From assembly GCA_037501455.1 (NCBI GenBank), contig CM074865.1:17740501-17804500 (forward strand): a stretch of 64,000 nt of DNA, given 5' to 3'. The translations under genes were made by a program, and so were the position numbers. The stretch's first letter is position 1; every line of letters starts with the position of its first letter. The notes beneath the pieces were generated by a model. It was not told where the DNA came from. It did not search any database and worked only from the letters and a program-made list of their open reading frames with translations. Of this stretch, positions 36,801 to 47,460 are shown one piece after another. Source of the DNA: Lantana camara. Taxonomy: Eukaryota > Streptophyta > Magnoliopsida > Lamiales > Verbenaceae.

Positions 36801-39260
36801 GACTATAGGAAGTTGAACAATGCCACTCGTAAAGATCACTTTCCACTTCCCTTTATTGATTAGATGTTAGAGAGGTTAGCCGGATATTCTTAGTATTGCT
36901 TTCTGGATGGGTATTCAGGGTATAACCAAATTGCTATAGCCCCAGAGGATCAGGAAAAATGTACGTTTACTTGCCCTTATGGTACATTTGCTTATAGGCG
37001 TATGCCTTTTGGGTTGTGTAATGCCCCGGCTACTTTTCAACGATGCATGATGGCCATTTTCTCTGACTTTATAGAGCGCACAATGGAAATCTTTATGGAT
37101 GACTTTTCTGTGTTTGGTTCTTCTTTCGATTCGTGCTTGCATAATCTTGCTCAAGTTTTGTAGAGATGTGAAGAAACTAACCTCGTTCTAAATTGGGAGA
37201 AGTGCCACTTCATGGTAAAGGAAGGGATAGTGTTGGGCCACAAGGTTTCAGAGAAAGGCATTGAGGTGGATAGGGCCAAGATTGATGTGATCGCAAAAAT
37301 TGCCCCCCGTACAAATATAAAGGGAGTGAGAAATTTCCTTGGTCATGCCGGTTTCTATCGCCGGTTTATCAAAGACTTTTCAAAGATTACCTTACCTTTA
37401 TGCAAGTTACTACAAAAAGATGCTGAATTCGTGTTTGATAATGATTGTTTACTTGCATTTGACAGGTTGAAGAAGGAGCTTACCTCGGCACCAATTATGG
37501 TTGCACCGGATTGGACTTTACCGTTTGAGCTAATGTGCGATGCGAGCGATTTGGCCATAGGAGTTGTTCTTGGCCAACGAAGGGAGAAACGTTTACACGT
37601 TATCGCATATTCTAGCAAAACTTTAAATGATGCACAATTAAATTATGCTACCACTGAGAAAGAATTATTAGCTATTATGCATGCTTTTGACAAGTTTCAT
37701 TCCTACTTGATAGGGTCGAAGACGGTCGTTTACACGGACCACGCAGCAATCAAGTATCTCCTTTCGAAGAAGGATTCAAAGCCTCGGTTGATTAGATGGA
37801 TTTTATTGCTTCAGGAGTTTGATCTTGAAATTCGTGACAAGAAAGGGATGGAGAACTTGGTTGCCGATCACTTGTCAAGGTTAGAAGTTGGGGAAAAGGA
37901 GGGGGAGTATGAGGAGGAGATCACTGAGAATTTCCCTGACGAGGAGTTGTTTGCAGCTAATGTGATAGTTCCTTGGTACGCGGACATTGTGAATCACATG
38001 GTGTGCAAAGCTTTACCACCGGGCATAAATTTCCATCAGAAACAGAGGTTCTTGTCAGAAGCGAAGCATTATTATTGGGAAGAGCCATATTTATACAAAC
38101 ATTGCTCGGATGGGTTAGTAAGGAGGTGTGTCCCGGAGGTTGAAGTAGATGAAGTGTTAGATAGATGTCATGCGAGCTTATATGGTGGACACTCGAGTGG
38201 GCGGAAGACAGCAGCTAAGGTGTTACAGTCAGGATTTTGGTGGCCAACGTTGTTTAAGGATGCCTACAGATTTGCCAAGGAGTGTGACTCTTGTCAGAGA
38301 GCCGGGAACACCAGTAAAAGGGATGAGATGCCAATGAAGTATATTTTGGAAATTGAACTGTTTGACGTTTGGGGAATTGATTTCATGGGACCCTTCCCAC
38401 CGTCGAATGGAAATCAATATATCTTGGTGGTGGTGGATTACGTATCCAAGTGGGCTGAAGCCGTGGCAACTCCGACCAATGACTCGAAGGTGGTGATTAA
38501 GTTCTTGCAAAAGAACATTTTCAATAGGTTCGGAGTTCCACGGGTGTTAATCAGTGATAGAGGTACGCACTTTTGCAACAAGCTCATGGAAACATTGTTG
38601 AAGAAATACGGGGTCCAGCATCGAGTAACGACGGCGTATCATCCCCAAGCAAGTGGGCAGGCTGAGGTCACGAATAGGGAGTTGAAGTGGATTTTAGAGA
38701 AGATAGTGAGCCCCTCTAGGAAAGATTGGTCATCAAATTTGGATGACGCGTTATGGGCTTACAGGACTGCATTTAAGACACCCATAGGAACTTCCCCGTA
38801 TCAGCTGGTATATGGTAAAGCATATCACCTCCCCGTCAAGATCGAGTATAAGTCATACTGGGCCATTAAGGCTATAAATTTTGATCTCACGAGAGCCGGA
38901 GAGAAAATGATACTTGACTTGCAAGAGTTGGAGGAACTGAGGTTAGAGGCTTATGAAAATGCCCGGATTTATAAGGAGAGAACGAAGAAGTGGCACGATA
39001 AGCATATTCGGGTTAGGGAGTTTGTCGAGGGTCAATTGGTGTTGTTGTACAATTCTAGATTGAAACTCTTTCCCGGAAAACTTAAGTCAAGGTGGTCCGG
39101 TCCGTTCAGAGTGGTAAAAGTTTTGGCAAATGGAGTGGTGGAGATAGGCAATGAAGGCTCGCCACCCTTCGTGGTGAATGGACAAAGACTCAAGCCATAT
39201 CTCGCCGGAGATCGAATTGGAGAACACGTCTCGTGTGTGTTGACGGTTCCAGCGCCTTAG
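33816..39260 (+). pseudogene. Athila-like gag-pol, one frame with four stops
   Basis: The ATG at 33816 opens Gag, with a capsid-like core and a single zinc knuckle CEICGGPHSFDVC near 34753. A Pro/Gln-rich linker and coiled-coil-like segment follow. Protease has the Athila-type CDLGVSVSLMPL near 35760 and ILGRPFL near 35982. Reverse transcriptase begins near 36590, with IFMDDFSVFG near 37090. RNase H begins near 37540 with CDASD and ATTEKELLA. Integrase shows its HHCC region near 38170-38300, then [16 protein letters not shown] and the Glu of [11 protein letters not shown]. All parts are in one frame and are separated only by stops at 34986-34988, 36861-36863, 36891-36893 and 37161-37163. No frameshift is seen. 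The element is therefore almost intact but not directly translatable as one polyprotein. Confidence 0.9.
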
Positions 39261-40510
39261 GCCGGAGTCACAAAGTCAAGCTAACGACTATAACTTAGAA
39301 CTATTCTTCTCTCCCTTTTCCTTCTCCTTTCTTCCCTTTCTTTAGTTAGTTAAGCTTGTGATTGACGTTATCTTTTGTTTCGTGTTTCAGGTACTTTGGT
39401 TCGTTTAGAGTGGATGGAGTATGAAGGTCTTGGATGGTAATCGGTATTGAGGTTCTTTTGTGCTTTTAATTTCGAATGGGTGCATGAGTATTGTGTGTGT
39501 TTTTCTTTAAAATGAAATGGTATGGTGATTAACTTGGTGTACTAAGGTCTTACTTTGCAGAATTTGAGCTAATAGGTGTGAATTTAGCGGATGAAAACAC
39601 CAAGGCACGTTTTGTGCGAAATTTCGTGTCAAAATTCTAAGTTTGGGGGGGAGACACGGGCGTGACTCCCACAAGGCGTAAACCGAGACACCCCCGTGTC
39701 TCGGTACAGAAGAGATTTGGCGGATTTAAGGGTGACACGGGCGTGTCACTAGCTTTAGGCTTTTTGTGACACCCCCGTGTCTCGGTACAGTAGTGCCAGC
39801 CGAGAGATGACACGGGTGTGTCAAATTCCACTAGCAAAATCGACACCCCCGTGTCAGAGTACAGAATTCTCTAGGTAAAGGATGACACCCCCGTGTCATC
39901 CATACAGGATACTTAACGACATGGGCGTGTCGTGTCCGCTCGGTTGAAATAAAACGGGGGTTCCTCAATTTTTTCTTGTCATTTAACACAAAAACCTCCC
40001 CTTCTCTTCTCTCATCTATCTTCTTCCCCCATTCCCACATGGCACAAACACCACCACCATTGTTCTTAGGTCATAATTCGGCAAGACAACACACACATTA
40101 CACTTTACATCCTATATTAATCGGGTAAGTCTTCTCTTCTCTTGGGTGCTTTAATTTCGTGGATTTAATTGAGAAGGGTTAGACCCTAGTTCTATGAAGC
40201 ATGCTTATGTTGTATATTCTTTGAAATTCTTGACTCTATTTCAAGTTTTGGCATGATTAGAATTAGGATTTGTCATGAATTTTGCAAAGTTTAGAGGATT
40301 GTTGTGGGCGGTTATGTACACGTTTGTGGATGAAATTGAGTCCCTATGATCTTTAAACGAATTTGGTAGTATTGAGGGCTAAGTCTAGGTATTGGGTGAT
40401 GAAATGTCATGCTTTATTTGATGAAATCCTAGACTTCTTACTTGTGCTTACAAGGTGTTCGATAAAATGCCCCATTGAACTTGAATTGATTTTGTTGTTG
40501 ATTTGGGGGT
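39261..40510 (+). other. Inter-ORF region of the Athila-like element
   Basis: Non-coding stretch between pol and the downstream ORF. It holds a PPT-like gtttgggggg at 39641-39650 and eight GACAC palindromes at 39652-39935. It ends with the acceptor-like atttttgtgcag at 40512-40523, which could serve splicing of a downstream mRNA. Confidence 0.55.
39652..39935. repeat. Internal GACAC...GTGTC palindrome cluster
   Basis: Eight near-palindromes of the same kind as in the LTR occur here, directly after a PPT-like tract. Several share the same CGGTACAG extension. The sequence between them is unrelated to the LTR, so this is a motif cluster rather than an LTR fragment. Confidence 0.65.
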
Positions 40511-40516
40511 ATTTTT

Positions 40517-41769
40517 GTGCAGGAAGTATGGGACGCAACAAGAGACCCGCCCCCCTTGCAACTCACCTCATCTTCCGGCCCCACCGGCCGCCAACCACGG
40601 GATTCCGTGAATATCACATTGGAAGGGCTTGGGAACCCTTACAACCGGAATACTACGCGCAACATTATGCCCACCAAGTTCCCGCACATCGCTACACTCC
40701 GTAGGTTAGGAGTTTGGGAGGAGATAGAGGCTCTATTTAACAACATAGGGTGGAAGACATTTATGACGGTTCCGGCCAACACCTATCCGGAGTTGACGAC
40801 AGCATTCTTCACCACTATGACTTGGGATCAGGCCGCCACCGAACTCAACTTCACGTTGGATGGGGAGAATGCCCTATCGTTGAATGATGGCGACATTCGT
40901 GACGCCTTAGGGTTTCCTAGTTGCGATATGTCAGTTTTGCCCAATTGGTCTACGGAGGACAGAGAGGCGGTCTGGAGATCATTCCCTCTAAAAGCTGGTG
41001 CCCCGGCTTACAACCCGCGGAATACTAGGGCCACCTGGATTGATAGTTTGGTTTGGCGCATGGTGCATAGATTCCTAGTTGTGGGAATTTGTTCTAGGCA
41101 CGAGAGCGATGGAAATATCAACGGGTTTGAGTTGGCCATTATATATTTCATGAAGGAGGGGGTGCAGTTTGACGCCACGTACGAATTTATGTACAAGCTG
41201 AAGGAGGTGGCTGGCAGGGCATCTGGAACCATAGGCCATGGAGCCTATGTGACGAAGCTGGCCAAGGAAGTAGGGTGGCAACCAGAAGATGCTGAGCCTT
41301 TGTCCGACTTTCCCTATGTCGAAGAGCAGACGTTTATTAAGATGGATCTCTTCATCCGATGGCCTCCGGGAGCTTAAAGGACAGAGTTTTACCCTGGTAT
41401 CCGGAGAGGGAAAGGACCCGTTTTGATCGGATGTACAGGTGGGGTGTGGCAAAGTATGATGACCTCACTCTCGATCAACAGAGAAGGCTTGCGCAGATTT
41501 CGGACCGAGAGGATGCCGGGCGAGGAGCACCGATGCCAGTGGCCCAGGATGAGGATGAGGAGATTCCCGCTTACATGCGGGAGTATATGGCATCTCAGAA
41601 TGCGCGGATGGACAGCTTTGTAGAGCATGTGGACGAAAGGCTTGATGCCTTGCAGCTTCACATTGATGGAAAGTTCGCTAATCTCCACGCATTTCTGGCC
41701 TCGCAGTTTGGAGGTACCGGACAGAGTAGCTCAAGCCAGCCCCCACACTTCCCGCCGCCATATCCATGA
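40517..41769 (+). pseudogene. ATHILA-type ORF downstream of pol (frameshifted)
   Basis: An open frame 40517-41377 continues, in another frame, into 41359-41769. It resembles the plant ATHILA ORF-1 domain family found beside Athila pol genes: a segment FPHIATLRRLGVWEEIEAL, then a Trp-rich globular region. An acidic stretch and a coiled-coil-like tail near 41560-41690 end in a Ser/Pro-rich C-terminus. The function in the family is unknown; it sits where some Athila elements have an env-like gene, but I see no signal peptide or clear transmembrane helix. A methionine at 40528 opens a different frame that gives a basic start MGRNKRPAP, so the true start probably involves a frameshift as well. Confidence is good for the family and poor for the exact start. 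Confidence 0.65.
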
Positions 41770-43350
41770 TTGGTTTCTTTTCTAGCTTCCTGTCTTTTTG
41801 CTTTGGTCTGTATAATCATATACTTAACCACTCTAACCTAATTATTCGTATTGTGCTAGCTATTAATATGGTTATAGTAGGTACTTGACGACAAGGATTC
41901 TTGTTAAATGCATGTTGATTATCATTCGCTTTGCTTAGCTTATGATCCGTGTTTCAGTCGTCTAAGTGCAGGTTAGGCTTGAGGAATAGCTTGTTGCCGG
42001 GTTTTTCATTGTGTTGAGGGAGTTTTCTTTTTGCCTTCTTTCTTTTTCTTTTATGCATGAGGACATTGCATGCTTTAAGTTTGGGGGAGAGGGGCAAAAA
42101 GTTTTGGATTTTATTGTTAATATCTTGCATAGGTAGATGCATTGGGAAATTATATACTTGTTAGTGTGATATCCTTGAGAATGAAGAGTTAATTGTTGAA
42201 AATAGGCCGAAATTTTTAATTTTTCGATGAGGTTTGATTGTTGGAATTTATGCGAAAGTGAGTTAGGCTAGTCGAATGCATGAATTTAGGTGTGAGTATT
42301 TATACTCTGGTATGATGGGATATCCTCATTTTCATGCACATTTGAACAAGGTCATGTACTTAGTTTAGGATGCTGAGTTAGTAATTCTTGAATAATACTG
42401 AGAAGTGGATTAGGATGCATTTTAGTCCTATTGAGGCGAAATTTTGAATTGACAAAGAATTAGGGAGATGACTTAGGCATTCATGTCGGAGGTAGCCTCG
42501 CAATTGAGCCGTGTTCACTAAATAACGAAATCCTGTTGACCCCGCTGAACCTAAGTGTTGTGCCAATAAATTTTTGTAGCCACATTATAAGCCATAGGCA
42601 CAACACCATAAACCTACCCTAGAGTCACACTTTGCTCACTCGTTTGAATCAATTGAAGATGTTGCTGATTTCCTGATGTAAGAACCAAAAGCAGAGAATA
42701 AGATTTAATCTGAGAGGCTGAAAGAAAAGAAGAATTCAGAAGGAAATAGTAAAAGAACGAGTTTCGAAAGCAAAAAGTAGACAAAAGAAGAAAAAAAAAA
42801 GAGAGATAAAAGAATAATGAAGAAGTAGTTGAGTTAGATTTGAAATGGAAAAATCTCTTAGACTGTCTGCATGTGACAAACTTAGACACAAGGTCTAAGT
42901 TTGGGGGAGTTTGGGGAAAGACAAAGATGGCGACCGAGGAGATTTCAATGGGTGAGTCAGGTGTGTTGAGTCACTACTAAACTAAAAATTCCATAACCTT
43001 AACCCCTAGCCCACATTACAAGCCTCGAAAGACCTTCCGATCCTTAATTCTGAGTTAATTCCATTAGTGGAGATAGGTACGAGGAATGTTTTCCGAAGTC
43101 TATCATTGGTATTTAGGAAGGAATCATTAGTTTTGTGTTCTAACCTTTGTACATTATTTTGTTCAAATTCACACACTACACGAGGATATTCTATTGTGTA
43201 CCATTGTGTTGATTCTTATGCTTGGTAGTAATGTGTTTGATAGGCTAGACTTGCTTAAGTGAAATTCTGAGAATTGCCTTGTTGAGAGATTGATTTTGAG
43301 GTTGGTTTGATACGATTTTCTTAATTTCTCGAGGACGAGCAATATGCAAG
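41770..43350 (+). other. 3' untranslated region of Athila-like element
   Basis: No coding frame is supported. Two further PPT-like tracts (taagtttgggggaga at 42076-42090 and taagtttgggggagt at 42896-42910) occur before the terminal one. A purine-rich AAG/GAA stretch is at 42715-42815. Confidence 0.6.
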
Positions 43351-43362
43351 TTTGGGGGAGTT
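43351..43362 (+). other. Terminal polypurine tract of Athila-like element
   Basis: tttgggggagtt directly precedes the 3' LTR start TGATG at 43363. Confidence 0.8.
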
Positions 43363-44902
43363 TGATGTATTGGATTTTTGCATGGATTTGTAGGGCAATT
43401 TGAGTTAAATTTATGTCGTTTCAAGAGCTTATAATGTGATTTATGCTCCCTTTTAGGTACATTTTACCTTGGAGTCAAAGAAACGAAAGTAGAAGCAAAG
43501 CCATGCAAAGACGGGCGAAAAACGAGAAATTCTAGGGGACACGCCCGTGCCCCCTTGGAAGAGTAAACTGAGACACCCCCGTGTCTCAGTACAGGAGATG
43601 ATCAATGGATTTCAGAAGGTGACACGCCCGTATCACCAATGTAAAGCAAACCGAGACACCCCCGTGTCTCGGTACAGAGAGGTCCGGATAGTCTTGCACC
43701 CCCGTGTCATTCTGAAGAACAACCTTTGACACCCCCGTGTCAAGAAGAAAGCGCGAATACGATTTTTATAGTTGACACGGGCGTGTCATATTTTTGTGCA
43801 TGGGCACTGCACGCCCGTGTCACGTTACGGAGCTGGGTTAGGAATTCTATTTAAGCACGATTTTGAGGCAGATTTTGGGAGCTTTTTTGGACGGATACCT
43901 TCCCAGAAGTTCAAGAGGACGTTTAGGCGGAAGAAACACGAAGACCTAGAGTTGAAGATTCAATCCAATCACAAGACTTTATCAATTTGGTTTTATTTAT
44001 TGCTTTTCTATTCAAACTAATTCCTCAATTCTTAGTTTTTGTTAGTTGAGATTTAGTATAGTTAGCTTAATTGTTCTAGATTCGTTTTGATAATTAGGTT
44101 AGAAATTTCCAGAATTCCTAATTTCGTTTTGATGTTTATGTTAGACATGAATGTTTTGAATGCAATTCCTTTGATTTTAATGAGTTTTGAGTCTATTATG
44201 AGGAACTAATCCCCTAGGGTTAGGGGGTAAGGATTATGCATCTAAGGTGTTTGAATTAATGCTTGAGTTAAATTGTATGGTTCTTTGTTAGGAAAACGGC
44301 TTTGAATGGAATGTGAGTGGACTGGCCATCCATTAGCATATCGTAAATTATCCGATAATCGAGATATTGAGGATAATTGAGATTGTTTTCCAAAACTTAG
44401 ACTTTTTGGCTTAAAGAAATTTAACCATAAGTTCTACAACGCGTATTTAGAATTCCATGCCAAGCCGCTAGGTTTTAAATACACTAATCTTGTTTTAATC
44501 GATTAATCTGGTTACTAAGTGATTGTGAGAACAACACTTGGCTTGATTAATTAGACATCTAGGCTTTGAAAGAAGCTAGGTATACATTTGTGATTAGGTT
44601 GAAGAATCATACATACGTAAGTGAGCATTGATTTAAGCACTGAAGGGCATATGATTTACTCCCCGACCTGTTTTCTCTAAGTGATTTATTCCCGATTTTA
44701 TTCGTTAGTTCGTGTGGTTAATTAGTTATTACTTCGTTTAATTTTGTCATAGTAGTATAGAACAACACTCTCGATTTTTGTCGGTCTCTAGATTAGAATT
44801 AGTCATAAAGGTGATTGTTGATTTCCCTTCCCTGTGGATACGATACCTTAAGTGTTACAACCGAATTTAGAACTTACACTTGGGTTCAAGATTTGTCTAT
44901 CA
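43363..44902 (+). repeat. 3' LTR of Athila-like element
   Basis: 1540 bp, ending TATCA before the target duplication atcca. Compared with the 5' LTR it has extra bases near 44850 and roughly 15-20 substitutions by eye. The palindrome cluster is at 43537-43822. Confidence 0.9.
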
Positions 44903-45388
44903 ATCCACCAAGCGTGGAGGCTGGTCCACAGCAATCTTAAATCCTCTAACGTCCTACTCGGATCTGACTTCGAAGCCTGTCTAACCGACTACTGCCTTGT
45001 AACCCTAGCCACTCCATCCTCAGATGAAGATGTTGATTACATAGCCTGTAAAGCACCTGAAATTAGTAAATATAACCACTGCGAGGCCACGCACAAGTCC
45101 GATGTGTACTCATTTGGGGTCCTTTTGCTGGAGCTTCTAACAGGCAAGAACCCATCCCAGCACCCGAATCTGATGCCGGGTGATATGGTCTGTTGGATGC
45201 GATCAGTTAGGGATGATGATACCAGGGAGAATCGGTTGGAGATGCTTCTTGAAGTGGCTATGGCCTGCAGCGCGGTTGCACTAGAGCAAAGGCCGACAAT
45301 GTGGCAGATTTTGAAGATGATTCAGGAAATTAAAGACGTGGTTATGATGGAGGATTGTGAATTTAATCCTAATCTGGGGACCTTGTAG

Positions 45389-46036
45389 TAAGTAGCATAT
45401 GGAATTATCATAAGATGAGTATAATGTACAAATGGACTTGATTCAACCAACAATGTCAGCTTCATGTCTGGAATATTTAAAAGCTTCAGGGACGACCGCC
45501 GGTCCCCTACCCGATGATGATCAAAACAGAAAATGTATGTGAAATTAGTTGAGTATTTCAAGTTTCCAGTTGGCTAGTTGTAAATTAAAATTTGAATCGT
45601 TAGAGACTTATTTCTTTCTTGATATTCATTACTTGAGGTTGTTGGTTGGTCATAGTTTTACTTTCTATTTGAAACCTTTTACTCTTTCAATGTGTAACTA
45701 GTTGAGTTGAGGAGGTAGGTTTTACGTAGTTATGACTTGGAGTTGCCTACAAAACAGCTGGTACCATAAATGTACAGATGGCAAGAATCACAAGATGGAA
45801 ACCTTATCGTTAGATAAGATGATCATTTAATATTTCGATAGCATCAGAATTTGCAGACACCTCCAATGATCATTTAATAGTTTGAAACTTTGAATAGCAT
45901 CAGAATATGCAAACACGTCTGATCTATGATTTACGGATACGATACGACACGGATACAACAATATGATTTTCATCTTAAATTTCTCACGTAAAGAGTGTCG
46001 TATACGATATCGGTACAGAATATGCAAATACTGAAC
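45389..46036 (+). other. 3' flank of the receptor-kinase gene
   Basis: Probably 3' UTR and intergenic DNA, AT-rich without supported genes. A tacggatacgatacgac motif near 45935-45955 resembles dispersed plant repeats, but I cannot name it. Confidence 0.4.
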
Positions 46037-46490
46037 AGCTCATGTGTCAGTTAATTCTCAAAACATTGAACAACACACAGTCGGAAGCTGTGGTTTCATT
46101 CAACTGCTAACCATCGATTTAAGCAAAGCATGAAATTTCGAAAGAACTGGAACTATTTCATACAAAAACAATGGCACGATTTCTCCTCACAATTAGAAAC
46201 TCAAGAAATTAATACAGGAGTTATACTAAGATAGATAAGGAGCTATACTCAGTATCAGGCAATCTTTATGGTGGGTTCACTCTCGGGTGTACCAAGGGAC
46301 TCCGGTCCAAACACAAGCAAGCAACACACAATACGGATAGGGAGATATGAACATAGTAACACAAATTTATCCACGTGACAAGTGTTCCATACATTGGTAA
46401 ATTTGGATGTGTAAGTGAGCAAGAAAGCATACAGTAAATTTGGAAACTAACCTCCACAACTAATCATCAAATTTGAAAACTAACCTCCAA
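46037..46490. repeat. Segmental duplication, copy A flank
   Basis: This stretch is nearly identical to 56025-56480, sharing long runs such as the segment around 46281-46400 and 56275-56394. It lies immediately downstream (minus strand) of the TOP6A stop codon in both places, so it is probably the 3' flank of the TOP6A source carried along. Confidence 0.8.
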
Positions 46491-46502
46491 CTCCACCATC
46501 AC

Positions 46503-47460
46503 TCACAACCAATCCTTATGCTGCAGCTTCATTGGAAAATACACCTCCGTCAGATGCCGGAAGCCACGCGAGCACATCGCTTGAATTTCAGCCTTCTCTT
46601 TGGACTGCACCATCAATCTCAACTCATCAACCCAGCCCGAATTCTTCTTCACAAAATCATCCTTCAACAAATCCATCCCAGCCTAGATATCTTCCTCCTC
46701 CATCAGCAATCTACATTCCTTCGGAATCTTATATTTATCGAGATCGCTTGGCCTAAATCCCAGCCATTTTATATCCGGGATCGAACCATGTCCATAAACG
46801 GATAAAACATTAACTCCAAGCGGGTCACAGTCCAATAATGCCAAGTCCAATAATGCCAAGACAGGGAGCTTTAGCTCCATCTTCATCCTCCACAAAAACA
46901 TCCATATGGAAACATCCGGTTGCCCTCCAGCTGTCATTATAATACTCGAGAATCGATCATAAAACTTGTCCTCTGATAGTCTCATCAAAGCATCATCGTT
47001 CTCCACCAATAATATGAATAATGCATCGGTACCGGTGTGCATATCCCCAACTCTATTCACGTTAAGCGGAATCAACTTCCTCAATTCAGTGCAATCAATC
47101 ATCTCATCTCCCCATCCACGCTAAATTTCAACCTACCAATAACCGACCCCATCTTAGACGGGTTCACATTAATATTCCAGATGGGGGTCTTGAGGTTGAG
47201 TTCGGAAAGGGAGGCGGCGGTGGCAGGTTTGAAGCATAGAAGCATATCTTTGATGTATTGGTCGGGTTTAATCTGGAACAACAAGGGCTCACATAAATAT
47301 AATTCGGAATTCGAATCGGAGTCGGGAGAGAGATAGTGCCTGGAAAGCAATCCTGAAATTGAGTTGGCGGCGGCGGAGGAGTCGGCGTCCTCCCGGGGCA
47401 CGGACGACTGTGGGACGGCGGTGGGACATTTGGAGAGAGAGAGAGTGTGGAGGGGAAGTG
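46503..47460 (-). pseudogene. TOP6A: DNA topoisomerase VI subunit A (SPO11-like) pseudogene, chimeric 5' end
   Basis: Plant TOP6A (SPO11-3/RHL2/BIN5) is the catalytic A subunit of nuclear topoisomerase VI, needed for endoreduplication. On the minus strand this copy shows [19 protein letters not shown] (Toprim Glu), GGQPDVS, a DCDP version of the Toprim Asp motif, then [17 protein letters not shown] and a family-like C-terminus ending in KDWL at 46503-46511. Breaks: a 5-base insertion near 47100, a partly duplicated stretch before DCDP, loss of about 12 residues after GHGS, and an in-frame TAG at 46683-46685. The upstream part (47170-47460: CPTAV..., SDSDS, SLSELNLKTPI) does not match TOP6A as I know it, so the gene looks fused to an unidentified 5' segment. 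It is non-functional as read. Confidence 0.8.

Larger units (their letters stand above)
32135..44902 (+). mobile_element. Athila-like Ty3/Gypsy element (12768 bp) inside the kinase exon
   Basis: The LTRs run TGATG...TATCA and the 5-bp target duplication atcca lies at 32130-32134 and 44903-44907. The tRNA-Asp-type primer site, DLG-type protease, single gag-pol frame and a separate ATHILA-type ORF after pol indicate the Athila lineage. The LTRs differ by roughly 1% by eye plus one 8-bp indel-type difference, so insertion is recent relative to the other elements. Confidence 0.9.
32047..45388 (+). pseudogene. Receptor-like (pseudo)kinase 3' exon, split by the Athila-like element
   Basis: The exon parts are 32047-32134 and 44908-45388. 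Part one encodes [20 protein letters not shown] followed by CYIH; part two resumes with QAWRLVHSNLKSSN and runs to the stop at 45386-45388. The order and motifs match the C-terminal kinase lobe of plant LRR receptor kinases of the At5g67200 type, annotated as probable inactive kinases. HSN replaces the catalytic HRD and TDYC replaces DFG, while KSDVYSFGVLLLELLTGK and EQRPTMWQ are well kept. Such proteins sit in the plasma membrane and signal through partners. The reading frame across the target duplication is otherwise open, so the disruption looks recent. The N-terminal LRR region and the transmembrane segment are not in the window. The 12.8-kb insertion should abolish normal protein. Confidence 0.85.
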
